The translations under genes were made by a program, and so were the position numbers. The notes under the pieces were generated by a model. The model saw nothing but the letters and a program-made list of their open reading frames with translations. It did not search any database and was not told where the DNA came from. 17,808 nucleotides of DNA from Candidatus Falkowbacteria bacterium RIFOXYC2_FULL_48_21 (GTDB taxonomy: Bacteria > Patescibacteriota > Patescibacteriia > UBA11705 > JABHMO01), in NCBI GenBank assembly GCA_001778275.1, contig MFGM01000006.1:1-17808 (forward strand). Reading direction: 5' to 3'. Positions 7,106 through 13,599 of this stretch are shown piece after piece (position 1 is the stretch's first letter; every line of letters starts with the position of its first letter).

Positions 7106-8626
7106 ATGATTCTGTACCCGATATTGATCGGCGCCGGCACCATCGTCGGATTGGTGGTCGGTTATTTTGTTAGAAAAAAATTGGCGCAGGCTGAAGCGGA
7201 TTCGCTCGAAGCCAAGGTGCAAACCATGCTTAGCGAAGCCAAGGCGCAAGAAAAAGAAATTTTAATCGATGCCAAAGACAAGGCCATCAAGATCGTTGAC
7301 GAGGCCAAACGCGATGAAACCACTCGCCGCAATGAATTGCGCGACTTGCAACATCGGCTCGAAAATCGCGAAACCTTGTTCGACCAAAAACTACTCGATC
7401 TCGAATCCAAGCAAACCAAACTGCACGAAAAAGCGGCCAAGCTGGAAGAGATCAAACTGCAAATTCAACAAATCAAAAAGGAACAAATGGACAAGCTCGA
7501 ACGCATCGCCGCGCTAACCCGCGAAGACGCAAAAAAGGTTTTGCTCGAAAACGTGGAAAAGGAAACGGGCGACGCGCTGGCCAGCCGCATTCGCAAACTC
7601 GAAGCGGACAACTCGATTCAATTTGAAAACGTGGCGCGCGAAAAGCTGGTCGAGGTGATTCAGCGCTGTTCCATTTCCCACGCTGTGGAATCGACCACGT
7701 CCATCGTTGATCTGCCGAGTGACGAGATGAAGGGGCGCATCATCGGCCGAGAAGGCAGAAACATCAAAGCGATCGAACAAGCCACGGGCGTAGAAATTAT
7801 TGTTGACGATACGCCGAACGCGATCACCGTGTCGGCTTTCAGCCCGATTCGCCGGCAAGTGGCAAAAAAGGCTTTGGAAAAATTAATTCTGGACGGTCGC
7901 ATTCATCCGGGGCGCATCGAAGAAGCGATCGATGAAGCGAAAAAGGAAATCGCCGTTGAAATCAAAAAGGCCGGCGAAGCCGCTTGTTACGAAGTGGGCG
8001 TAGCCGGACTGGAAAATAAATTAGTACAAATCATTGGCCGACTTAAATATCGCACCAGCTACGGCCAAAATGTTTTGCAGCACTCGATCGAAGTGGCGCA
8101 CTTGTCAGCCCTGCTCGCGGAGAATATCGGCGCGAATGTGTCAGTCGCCCGCAAGGCCGGATTCCTGCACGACATCGGCAAAGCCGTTGATCATGAAATT
8201 CAAGGCACACATCCGGAGATTGGCCGCGATATCGCGAAAAAATTCAACATCCCTGAAGAAATAATCATTCCGATCCTGACGCATCACGAAGACAAGCCGC
8301 CGACCATCGAAGCGGTGATCGTCAAGGTGGCGGACGCCATTTCCGGCGCTCGGCCGGGCGCGCGCAAAGATACTTATGAAAGATATTTGCAACGCCTCGA
8401 AGAATTGGAAACCATTGCCAAACGCAACGAAGGCGTGGAAAAATCTTACGCCATTCAGGCCGGCCGCGAGGTGCGCGTGTTCGTCGAGCCATCCAAGATA
8501 AACGATCTGGACGCGGAAAAGCTGGCGCAAAAAATCGCCAAGGACATTGAATCGGAATTGAAATATCCGGGCGAGATCAAGGTAATGGTGATTCGCGAGA
8601 ATCGGGTGATTGAGTACGCGAGGTAA
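7106..8626 (+). CDS. rny: Ribonuclease Y
   Basis: A 506-residue membrane-anchored endoribonuclease that starts decay of many mRNAs. The order of parts is typical: an N-terminal membrane helix (residues 3-22), a long charged coiled coil (about 25-190), a KH RNA-binding domain with the GREG loop in GRIIGREGRNIKAIE (near residue 212), and an HD hydrolase domain whose metal-binding FLHDIGKA has His355-Asp356. Further HD residues appear in ILTHHEDKPP. The C-terminus ends normally with the conserved VIRENRVIEYAR. ATG 7106 is chosen because it starts the membrane helix; there is no good Shine-Dalgarno, only a hairpin ending four bases before the start. In many bacteria ymdB follows rny directly; here ymdB lies about 6.7 kb away on the same strand. 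Confidence 0.97.
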   Translation: MILYPILIGAGTIVGLVVGYFVRKKLAQAEADSLEAKVQTMLSEAKAQEKEILIDAKDKAIKIVDEAKRDETTRRNELRDLQHRLENRETLFDQKLLDLESKQTKLHEKAAKLEEIKLQIQQIKKEQMDKLERIAALTREDAKKVLLENVEKETGDALASRIRKLEADNSIQFENVAREKLVEVIQRCSISHAVESTTSIVDLPSDEMKGRIIGREGRNIKAIEQATGVEIIVDDTPNAITVSAFSPIRRQVAKKALEKLILDGRIHPGRIEEAIDEAKKEIAVEIKKAGEAACYEVGVAGLENKLVQIIGRLKYRTSYGQNVLQHSIEVAHLSALLAENIGANVSVARKAGFLHDIGKAVDHEIQGTHPEIGRDIAKKFNIPEEIIIPILTHHEDKPPTIEAVIVKVADAISGARPGARKDTYERYLQRLEELETIAKRNEGVEKSYAIQAGREVRVFVEPSKINDLDAEKLAQKIAKDIESELKYPGEIKVMVIRENRVIEYAR

Positions 8627-8650
8627 AAACACAGGCTGGAAGAAAGTTTC

Positions 8651-8678
8651 CGCCAAAGGACGGATGCGTCCTCTGGCG
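8651..8678. repeat. Palindrome downstream of rny, related to 5109-5135
   Basis: CGCCAAAGGACG pairs with CGTCCTCTGGCG around a GATG loop (8651-8662 with 8667-8678), 12 pairs with one mismatch. It has no T tract, so it is a repeat palindrome or RNA 3'-end stabiliser and not a terminator. Confidence 0.6.
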
Positions 8679-8686
8679 CAAATTGC

Positions 8687-8711
8687 AGTTAACGGAAGTT
8701 AATTGATAGTT
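8687..8711 (+). repeat. 25-bp dispersed repeat, inverted copy at 13194-13218
   Basis: GAAGTTAATTGATAGTT (8695-8711) is found exactly, in inverted orientation, at 13194-13210; extended to 25 bp (8687-8711) only two positions differ. AGTTA recurs on the same strand at 8687, 8697, 8708 and about 8721, so the site is itself built from ~10-13-bp units. Confidence 0.65.
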
Positions 8712-8731
8712 AATTGAAGAAAGTTACCAAT

Positions 8732-8764
8732 AAAAAAGCGGGCGCCGATGAGGGGCTCGCTTTT
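8732..8764 (+). terminator. Intrinsic terminator of rny
   Basis: AAAAGCGGGC pairs with GCTCGCTTTT (one G-T pair) around a loop region that can pair further, and the right arm ends in TTTT. It is about 105 bases after the rny stop. Confidence 0.65.
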
Positions 8765-8787
8765 GGTTATTGAACCACACACACATC

Positions 8788-8806
8788 AGGCTCGTTCAAC
8801 GAGCCT
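8788..8806. repeat. Palindrome AGGCTCG/CGAGCCT
   Basis: A perfect 7-bp stem with a TTCAA loop, followed by TTTGAAAA. It could act as a weak terminator, or belong with the series of palindromes that follows, whose tips also have a CGT..ACG core. Confidence 0.5.
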
Positions 8807-8816
8807 TTGAAAACCA

Positions 8817-8846
8817 TTAGCCTGGCCGTTACACGGCCAGGCGCCC
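8817..8846 (+). repeat. REP-like palindrome, copy 1
   Basis: A perfect 10-bp stem GCCTGGCCGT/ACGGCCAGGC (8820-8829 with 8833-8842) with a three-base loop, preceded by TTA and followed by GCCC. The whole 30-bp unit recurs at 11149-11178 with a single difference, in the loop. Confidence 0.8.
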
Positions 8847-8862
8847 CATGCGGCGCGTCGCC

Positions 8863-8937
8863 CCAATAATCGCCGCCCACCAAATCAAACGCCAACAATC
8901 GCCTATCGAATCACGCGCCAACAATCACCCACCGAAC
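8863..8937. repeat. Three degenerate tandem units around CCAAYAATC
   Basis: CCAATAATC (8863), CCAACAATC (8892) and CCAACAATC (8918) start three related segments 29 and 26 bases apart. Units two and three share GCCAACAATC followed by similar CGAA-ending sequence. They fill the space between two inverted REP-like palindromes. Confidence 0.55.
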
Positions 8938-8963
8938 GCCCGGCCGTGCAACGGCCGGGCTAA
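8937..8963 (-). repeat. REP-like palindrome, copy 3 (inverted, with compensatory change)
   Basis: Read on the minus strand this is TTAGCCCGGCCGTTGCACGG followed by CCGGGCG, the same unit as 8817-8846 and 11149-11178. The one T-A pair of the stem is replaced by C-G, so both stem positions changed and pairing is kept (8938-8947 with 8951-8960). Confidence 0.75.
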
Positions 8964-8980
8964 GGTGAGAATTTACAAAC

Positions 8981-8994
8981 CCCCGTGAACGGGG
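8981..8994. repeat. Small palindrome CCCCG/CGGGG
   Basis: A 5-bp GC stem with a TGAA loop 20 bases after copy 3. It continues the row of palindromes. The rest of 8995-9080 shows nothing I can identify. Confidence 0.4.
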
Positions 8995-9083
8995 CTGATA
9001 CGGATAAAAACTTCAGCTCTTATTAACCGGCAACGTAAATATCATACGTCTTTTCACCGGCCAACCTTACTTTCTCAACACGG

Positions 9084-9118
9084 AAAAAACCAACAGCGCG
9101 GGGCACGGCCGGGCGCGC
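9084..9118 (-). terminator. Weak intrinsic terminator after the small membrane-protein operon
   Basis: On the minus strand GCGCG (9118-9114) can pair with CGCGC (9100-9096), and the run TTTTTT (9089-9084) follows after six bases. The segment between carries GCACGGCCGGGCG, identical to half of the nearby REP-like unit. Confidence 0.4.
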
Positions 9119-9445
9119 CTATTTGATTTCACCACTATCACAAGTTAACTCGCGTTCCTTTTCCCAAAGGACAATGCCCCGTTTGAACAAGACGATTCGC
9201 AAAACGACAACCGCGGACGGACCGATCCCCATCCACGCGCAGACTAACGCCGGCCAACAGCCAACCATTCCCGCCGACAGAACAAAAATAAGAATGAACT
9301 GCATCGCCACGAACAAAATACTGCCGACAATCCCTTGTTTCGCCGCACGCGGCAGCCATGCGTCAAACGCCGTACCCGGCATGAGAAATGCCAACGTAAT
9401 CCCAGGCAAAACAAACAGCGCCACCATAATCAGTCCAACTACCAC
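9119..9445 (-). CDS. Small multi-pass membrane protein (third gene of an operon)
   Basis: A 108-residue hydrophobic protein I do not recognise. It shows about three membrane helices: residues 2-22, 37-58 and roughly 60-85, with a short positive loop (PRAAKQ) between the first two and a charged C-terminal tail rich in Glu. Start codon is GTG at 9445; a strong GGAGG at 9452-9456 lies six bases upstream and decides this start. The SD begins directly after the stop codon of the upstream gene, so the two are probably translationally coupled. Nothing indicates a catalytic role; a small membrane-protein complex with its two neighbours is possible. Confidence 0.7.
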   Translation of the reverse strand: MVVGLIMVALFVLPGITLAFLMPGTAFDAWLPRAAKQGIVGSILFVAMQFILIFVLSAGMVGCWPALVCAWMGIGPSAVVVLRIVLFKRGIVLWEKERELTCDSGEIK

Positions 9446-9456
9446 TTTTCACCTCC

Positions 9457-9705
9457 TTAATTATGCGCCATCGCCTTCACGAAACCGGCCAGTGCCGGAC
9501 ATTGAGACGTCAAGGAAATGGCCGCGACATATTCGAAAGCAAATCCGACGTTTAACGTGAACATATACGCCACAACAAACGTTGCTCCGGCCGCGCCAAG
9601 AAAAATCCATGGCGACAAGTCACGAAACCATTTGCCCGGCAGAAACAAAACCGCAACCACAAAAACAGCAATGAACCAGAAATACCAAATCATTGATTCG
9701 TCCAT
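9457..9705 (-). CDS. Small two-pass membrane protein (second gene of the operon)
   Basis: An 82-residue hydrophobic protein of unknown function. The frame is open farther upstream, but ATG 9705 is chosen because AGGAG lies six to seven bases before it and the membrane segment begins right after. Two helices are likely at residues 5-22 and about 33-50, with a third more weakly hydrophobic stretch at 52-66. It starts 26 bases after the stop of the first gene, and its own stop codon abuts the SD of the next gene. Its composition (small, aromatic-rich, no charged catalytic motif) suggests a structural or accessory membrane role only. Confidence 0.7.
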   Translation of the reverse strand: MDESMIWYFWFIAVFVVAVLFLPGKWFRDLSPWIFLGAAGATFVVAYMFTLNVGFAFEYVAAISLTSQCPALAGFVKAMAHN

Positions 9706-9730
9706 GTTTACTCCTTTGATCTCCACGCTA

Positions 9731-10183
9731 TCACCGTTTTCTCGCTTGCCCACACTTGTCAAGAAACAAATACAAATCATCGATGAACACTCCAAACTCC
9801 CCTCTGTCATTCAAATTCACCAAAAACCGCTCGCGTGCATCATCCAGTAACACCAATATTAAAGCCTGTTCTTTCCATCTTGCAGCTTTCATCACAAACA
9901 ACTCAAGATTACATCGCCGAGCAGTGCCACTTTTGTTCATGTGTGAGGAATCAAGAAATTTCATCAAGACGTCCCGTTCACTGTCCAGCACACTATCGCA
10001 AAAAACGACACGATAACAAAATCGCTTTAATTTTTGCAATGTTATAATATTCCAAAGATCAATATTTCGCAGTAGCGTCAGCCACAGCCAAGTCACTACC
10101 GCCGTTCCGTAGATTGTTCCGCAAGCGCAAACAAAAGCAAACCATGCGGGCAAACAAAATTTTTGAGTCAATTCCTCCAGCAT
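9731..10183 (-). CDS. Unknown protein with N-terminal membrane segment (first gene of the operon)
   Basis: 150 residues from ATG 10183, which is preceded at a five-base spacing by a perfect AAGGAGG; the longer open frame upstream has no SD. Residues 11-38 are hydrophobic (PAWFAFVCACGTIYG onward) and could form one long or two short membrane helices. The remaining ~110 residues look soluble and contain several Cys and many hydrophobic/charged alternations (ALILVLLDDARERFLVNL), consistent with a small mixed alpha/beta or helical cytoplasmic domain. I recognise no family. It leads a three-gene minus-strand operon with the two small membrane proteins downstream. Confidence 0.65.
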   Translation of the reverse strand: MLEELTQKFCLPAWFAFVCACGTIYGTAVVTWLWLTLLRNIDLWNIITLQKLKRFCYRVVFCDSVLDSERDVLMKFLDSSHMNKSGTARRCNLELFVMKAARWKEQALILVLLDDARERFLVNLNDRGEFGVFIDDLYLFLDKCGQARKR

Positions 10184-10216
10184 TTTGGCCTCCTTGTCAA
10201 AGAACCTCAACGCCGC

Positions 10217-10245
10217 AGAATATCTTGTTTGAAAAATAAAGTCAA
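10217..10245 (-). promoter_or_regulatory. Promoter for the small membrane-protein operon
   Basis: On the minus strand TTGACT (10240-10245), 17 bases, TATTCT (10217-10222). Transcription from near 10210 would give a ~27-nt leader that includes the strong SD. Confidence 0.55.
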
Positions 10246-10337
10246 TCAAACGTCAGCTAATCGGGCAAATTCTTATTCCGTAAATTAACTAAAATTAAAT
10301 TAAACTGCTTAACTTGTGAAAAGTGTTGTCCGAAATC

Positions 10338-10365
10338 TTGACATCTTTTTTGCGCCTGTTATAAT
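10338..10365 (+). promoter_or_regulatory. Strong promoter giving a leaderless TrmB-family transcript
   Basis: TTGACA (10338-10343), a 16-base spacer, TATAAT (10360-10365): both hexamers match consensus perfectly. The ATG at 10374 begins only eight bases after the -10 box, so the RNA should start at or within a base or two of the start codon. Confidence 0.85.
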
Positions 10366-10373
10366 GCTCGCGT

Positions 10374-11105
10374 ATGGAAACCATGCAGGTACTAAAAAAT
10401 CTCGGCCTGACCGAACAAGAAGCGCGAATTTATCTCGCCGCCCTTGAACTTGGCGCCGCGTCAATTCAAAAAGTGGCGGCTCGCGCCAATATCAAACGGC
10501 CGACCGCCTACACGATTGCGAAAGAACTTATGAGCAAAGGCTTCATGGGCAGCTTTGTCGACCGCGGCGGATTGAAGCTGACGGCGGAAACGCCGGACAA
10601 ACTTTTGGTCATTGCCAAACGACGACAAGAAGATTTGGCCGGCATTCTTCCCCGCCTGCAAGCTTTACGCTCAACCAAAACCGACAAGCCGCAAATCACC
10701 TACTATGAAGGCAAAGAAGCTTACTTCGTCATTGCCGAGGATACGTTGAAGTTCAAAAACATCACCGCCTACATGACCGGCTCGCTCGCCGGCATTCACA
10801 AAGTGATTACTGAAAAATATGATCTTGAATATTACATTCCAAAGCGCGTGGAAAACAACATCGCGGTCAAAGGAATTTTTAGCGCAGAAAAAGTCACAAA
10901 AAAATATCACACGCTCGACAAGGCACATTTGCGAGAAATAAAATTCATGCCGGAGCAATTCGCTTATCCGACTTTTCAAATCATCTATGGCGACCGTGTG
11001 GCCTTCTTTGCCTCGCAGGATGAAATGTTCGGATTCATTATCAGAAGCAAGGATTATGCGGAGATGGAAAAGAAAAAGTTTGAATTCATGTGGAGCAAGT
11101 TGTAA
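10374..11105 (+). CDS. TrmB-family transcriptional regulator
   Basis: A 243-residue DNA-binding regulator. Residues ~4-75 form a winged helix-turn-helix with the TrmB-type opening (LGLTEQEARIYLAALELG, then a recognition helix near IKRPTAYTIAKELMSKGF). The remaining ~165 residues resemble the C-terminal part of short TrmB-like proteins, a possible ligand-sensing or dimerisation domain, with no enzyme motif visible. TrmB proteins are best known from archaea as sugar-responsive regulators, and are also frequent in CPR bacteria; the ligand here is unknown. A second ATG three codons in (METMQ) is an alternative start. The promoter spacing makes the transcript leaderless. It is divergent from the small membrane-protein operon, so regulation of that operon from the shared ~190-bp region is plausible, though I see no clear operator. 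Confidence 0.85.
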   Translation: METMQVLKNLGLTEQEARIYLAALELGAASIQKVAARANIKRPTAYTIAKELMSKGFMGSFVDRGGLKLTAETPDKLLVIAKRRQEDLAGILPRLQALRSTKTDKPQITYYEGKEAYFVIAEDTLKFKNITAYMTGSLAGIHKVITEKYDLEYYIPKRVENNIAVKGIFSAEKVTKKYHTLDKAHLREIKFMPEQFAYPTFQIIYGDRVAFFASQDEMFGFIIRSKDYAEMEKKKFEFMWSKL

Positions 11106-11122
11106 TTCGACCTTACAAGGAG

Positions 11123-11145
11123 AGGCTCCTTAAAGGGGCCTTTTT
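11123..11145 (+). terminator. Intrinsic terminator of the TrmB-family gene
   Basis: AGGCTCC pairs with GGGGCCT (11123-11129 with 11135-11141, one G-T pair) around TTAAA, followed by TTTT and GATTT. Confidence 0.75.
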
Positions 11146-11148
11146 GAT

Positions 11149-11178
11149 TTAGCCTGGCCGTTGCACGGCCAGGCGCCC
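11149..11178 (+). repeat. REP-like palindrome, copy 2
   Basis: The same 30-bp unit as 8817-8846, with G instead of A in the loop. The stem is 11152-11161 with 11165-11174. Like the other copies it lies between two convergent genes. Confidence 0.8.
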
Positions 11179-11217
11179 ACGGGCGATGAAACAACATCCA
11201 GTTTTGCAAATTTAAAA

Positions 11218-11256
11218 AATAATGCCATGCCAAAAAATTTAAGGCATGGCATTATT
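11218..11256 (-). terminator. Intrinsic terminator of the Cys-pair beta-domain protein
   Basis: A perfect 14-bp stem AATAATGCCATGCC/GGCATGGCATTATT (11218-11231 with 11243-11256), followed on the minus strand by a run of T (11219-11214). It is 15 bases after the stop codon. Confidence 0.85.
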
Positions 11257-11271
11257 GTTCGGCTAAATTTT

Positions 11272-13002
11272 TTATTGCGCCGCCTGACCCGGCTTCACGG
11301 TAATAGAGCCGGTGGCGGAAGTGACGGTTTGGCCGTTGCTCAGAGAAACCTTACTATAAAATGTCATTTTCGCATTTATCTTCGGTTGAAAACCGAGCAT
11401 AATATCCGCTCGATCGCCGTAAACGCATATCGACTGCGTACAGCTTTTCTTCACAACGTCATTCACATAAATATCGTGCGAGAAAATCTCCAAACCCTGC
11501 GCGTCCACAAAAGAAGCTATCTGGGCTTGTTCATACGCGTACATCGAGCGCTGATTGGGTGAAAAATTCACATTGATCGTCGGCAGTATTTCATCCACAA
11601 TGCTCAAACTCTTTTCCGCGCTAAGCTTGGTCGTGCCATCGGTAAAATATGCTTTGGCGTAATACTTGATTACCGTCCCGGCCCAAGGAGTAAACGGCCC
11701 GAGATTGACTGAACAATTGCCGGAACATGTTTTCACCACCTGACCCGCCACCACGCAATTCACGTAATCGAGCTGTTTGCTCCCGGGACTCACGATCATA
11801 GTGAACGTGGTGGATTTCGATTCTTGGATCGCCTCGTCCGGCGTATCGAAAGAAACCGTCGGCTCCACGATTTGCGCCGCCGGCTTCACGGTCAAGTACT
11901 GCGCCGCAGTGGAAAATGAATTGCCCACGATATCAATCGCCGTGGCACCGAAAATATATTTTATTTCTTGCGTGATGCCGCTAAACGGCCCCGCCACATA
12001 ATTGCACTCTTTCACTCCAAAACATTCCTTCACTATTTGGTTACCAAAAGCGATGGCAATTTTCTTGATACCGGATGAATCATCCGCCGTTGCTTTGAAG
12101 CTGACCGTGGTGTTGGCAAAGGCAGTCGACTGGCTGGCCACAATCTGAACCGTCGGCGCGATTGCGTCAACCGGAGCCAACGGCTGAACCGGCGATGCCA
12201 ACGCCTGCACGGTAAACGTACCGCTGACAGACATGGATTCGCCGCTTTTCGCGGTAATATCGAAACGATAAACATGCTTGCCAATGTCAGCGTAATTCAT
12301 CGGCCCCAAAACCAGACCGCAAACATAGGTATTCTCACAAGTTTTAAATTTATTGCCATCAACAAAACCAACAATCCTTTCGATCGGCGCGACATATTTC
12401 ATGTATAATGTCGTGCTAAAAACCTGACCCACTTCAGTCGGCTCACCGGAGGTCATAATCTTGTCCACTTCCATTTTAATCACTACGGGCGTGATCGGCG
12501 TGGCCGGAACGGTTGGCGGACTGACAGCCGGAATGTTTTTGGGCGGAATCGCGCCTGCGCCGGAGGTTCCTTCGACAAACTGCGCGTCGGCTGTTTCCGC
12601 GCTGACGGTGAATTCGCCCGCGTATGATTCCACCGCTCCGCGCGCGGTCGTAATATCGACCGCATATGTATGTTTACCGATATCCTTTTTTTCAAACGGT
12701 CCCACGTTCAAAACACATTCCTTTACCGCCTCTTCGCATGTTTGCGCCACTGCGCCGTCTATTTTAATCACCACTTTTTGCGCCGCGGCTCCATTCATCG
12801 TCGCGCTAATCACGAAAATTTCCCCCAATTTTAATTTGGAATTGGAGATTGATATTACGGAACCGGTACTTGTCGTATCCACTCGACTCAAGCTCTGCAA
12901 TTGCGATTTTTCCGACACAGAAAACTTTTGAAGAGACAAGACTATCACCACGACAGCCAAGAGCACGATGGCGATGACTAACAAAATTCTTGTTTTTGAC
13001 AT
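11272..13002 (-). CDS. Membrane-anchored surface protein with five Ig-like Cys-pair domains
   Basis: 576 residues from ATG 13002; a TTG two codons earlier is also open. Residues 4-25 are a single hydrophobic anchor with no signal-peptidase or lipobox cleavage motif I can identify, so the chain is probably exported and anchored by its N-terminus. The outer part is five repeats of ~90-100 residues (about 44-135, 176-266, 281-373, 380-468, 474-569) with beta-sandwich-like alternation. Each carries a close Cys pair (89/96, 222/228, 327/333, 426/430, 521/526), usually before GPF or GPM. A Pro-rich linker (residues ~150-175) separates repeats one and two. Fold assignment is inferred from pattern; the nearest idea is bacterial Ig-like or PKD-type domains. 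A likely role is adhesion or cell-surface interaction. It ends with a strong terminator and appears monocistronic. Confidence 0.75.
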   Translation of the reverse strand: MSKTRILLVIAIVLLAVVVIVLSLQKFSVSEKSQLQSLSRVDTTSTGSVISISNSKLKLGEIFVISATMNGAAAQKVVIKIDGAVAQTCEEAVKECVLNVGPFEKKDIGKHTYAVDITTARGAVESYAGEFTVSAETADAQFVEGTSGAGAIPPKNIPAVSPPTVPATPITPVVIKMEVDKIMTSGEPTEVGQVFSTTLYMKYVAPIERIVGFVDGNKFKTCENTYVCGLVLGPMNYADIGKHVYRFDITAKSGESMSVSGTFTVQALASPVQPLAPVDAIAPTVQIVASQSTAFANTTVSFKATADDSSGIKKIAIAFGNQIVKECFGVKECNYVAGPFSGITQEIKYIFGATAIDIVGNSFSTAAQYLTVKPAAQIVEPTVSFDTPDEAIQESKSTTFTMIVSPGSKQLDYVNCVVAGQVVKTCSGNCSVNLGPFTPWAGTVIKYYAKAYFTDGTTKLSAEKSLSIVDEILPTINVNFSPNQRSMYAYEQAQIASFVDAQGLEIFSHDIYVNDVVKKSCTQSICVYGDRADIMLGFQPKINAKMTFYSKVSLSNGQTVTSATGSITVKPGQAAQ

Positions 13003-13015
13003 AAGCAAAATTAGT

Positions 13016-13044
13016 TATATAGCCACTATATCACGTCACGCCAA
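13016..13044 (-). promoter_or_regulatory. Promoter for the Cys-pair beta-domain protein (very short leader)
   Basis: On the minus strand TTGGCG (13039-13044), 17 bases, TATATA (13016-13021). The ATG at 13002 begins 13 bases after the -10, leaving a leader of only ~6-7 nt and no Shine-Dalgarno. Confidence 0.5.
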
Positions 13045-13115
13045 ACAAGCATAATCGCAAAACTCGCTTTTCAAAAAGCCCACACGCGCATGACCGCCCT
13101 CTCCTTTTTTTCGTC

Positions 13116-13155
13116 AAATCTTAAATCGGAAATCGCAAATCAAAAATCTTAAATG
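13116..13155. repeat. Heptamer array, six AAATCNN units in exact 7-base register
   Basis: AAATC begins at 13116, 13123, 13130, 13137 and 13144, and AAATG at 13151. The two bases after each core vary (TT, GG, GC, AA, TT). It lies in the 280-bp gap between the surface-protein promoter and the small-protein operon terminator. That gap holds no gene, only this array and the dispersed repeat at 13194-13218. Confidence 0.75.
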
Positions 13156-13193
13156 CCTACCTATTAGTGTATTTGTTCCCTTTGTCTTGGGGG

Positions 13194-13218
13194 AACTATC
13201 AATTAACTTCTATTAACT
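13194..13218 (-). repeat. 25-bp dispersed repeat, inverted copy of 8687-8711
   Basis: On the minus strand GAAGTTAATTGATAGTT is exact (13210-13194), and the flanking eight bases differ at two positions from the 8687 copy. The two copies face each other across 4.5 kb of accessory genes. Confidence 0.65.
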
Positions 13219-13235
13219 TTCTCCACGACTCTCTC

Positions 13236-13275
13236 AAAAAAAAGGAGCCCTCCGCGATGCTACGCGAAAGGCTCC
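13236..13275 (-). terminator. Intrinsic terminator of the small orphan-protein operon
   Basis: GGAGCC (minus strand, 13275-13270) pairs with GGCTCC (13249-13244), with inner CGCG/CGCG pairing, followed by TTTTTTTT (13243-13236). Confidence 0.85.
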
Positions 13276-13282
13276 GATAATC

Positions 13283-13492
13283 TTACAGGCTGCGAACGAC
13301 GAACGTCTCGCCGTCCACCTCGAACGGCTCCGGCCCGCTGAGAGCGACATCCTGCGCCTGTGTCGCATCCAACTTCCAGAACCGCCGACCATCCGTCGCC
13401 ACCCCTCCGGCGATTTTCGGGTTCGCCGCGAGGATGATGAAATCCACCCCCGCCGGCAAATCTTTGAACTGCTCAACGTGTACCTTTTCCAT
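13283..13492 (-). CDS. 69-residue protein of unknown function
   Basis: A small soluble protein, no membrane segment and no Cys. It starts at ATG 13492 after a purine-rich GGGAGGAG. The middle (LAANPKIAGGVATDGRRFW) and the end (FEVDGETFVVRSL) alternate hydrophobic and polar residues as short beta strands do, suggesting a compact beta-rich fold. I recognise no family. It is the last gene of a minus-strand group with the two paralogous proteins upstream and is followed directly by a strong terminator. Coding is supported by the SD, the terminator placement and ordinary composition, not by homology I can name. Confidence 0.6.
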   Translation of the reverse strand: MEKVHVEQFKDLPAGVDFIILAANPKIAGGVATDGRRFWKLDATQAQDVALSGPEPFEVDGETFVVRSL

Positions 13493-13577
13493 CTGCTCCT
13501 CCCTTTGTTAAACCGTCTCCCCCTTCCCGCCCCTCATCATAGGGCTTGACAAACTGCTCCATTTTTACTGACCTCAT
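13473..13577 (-). CDS. Possible 34-residue small ORF overlapping the next gene's start
   Basis: ATG at 13577 has a good GGAGG (13584-13588) six bases upstream, and the frame runs 34 codons to TGA at 13475-13473, 20 bases inside the 69-residue gene. The product (MRSVKMEQFVKPYDEGREGG, then Gly/Lys-rich) is charged and low in complexity. The overlap could couple translation of the downstream gene, so it may be a leader ORF rather than a protein with its own role. The alternative is that the SD-like sequence is chance in a G-rich region. Confidence 0.35.
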   Translation of the reverse strand: MRSVKMEQFVKPYDEGREGGDGLTKGGADGKGTR

Positions 13578-13599
13578 TTATGCCCTCCGTAATTGTTTT

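Noticed and set aside
8863..8937. Possible CRISPR array
   Set aside because: The three units are diverged and lie 26-29 bases apart with no separate spacer between repeats; no cas genes are present.
9096..9118. A full fourth REP-like unit
   Set aside because: Only half of the unit (GCACGGCCGGGCG) is present; the partner arm and TTA flank are missing.
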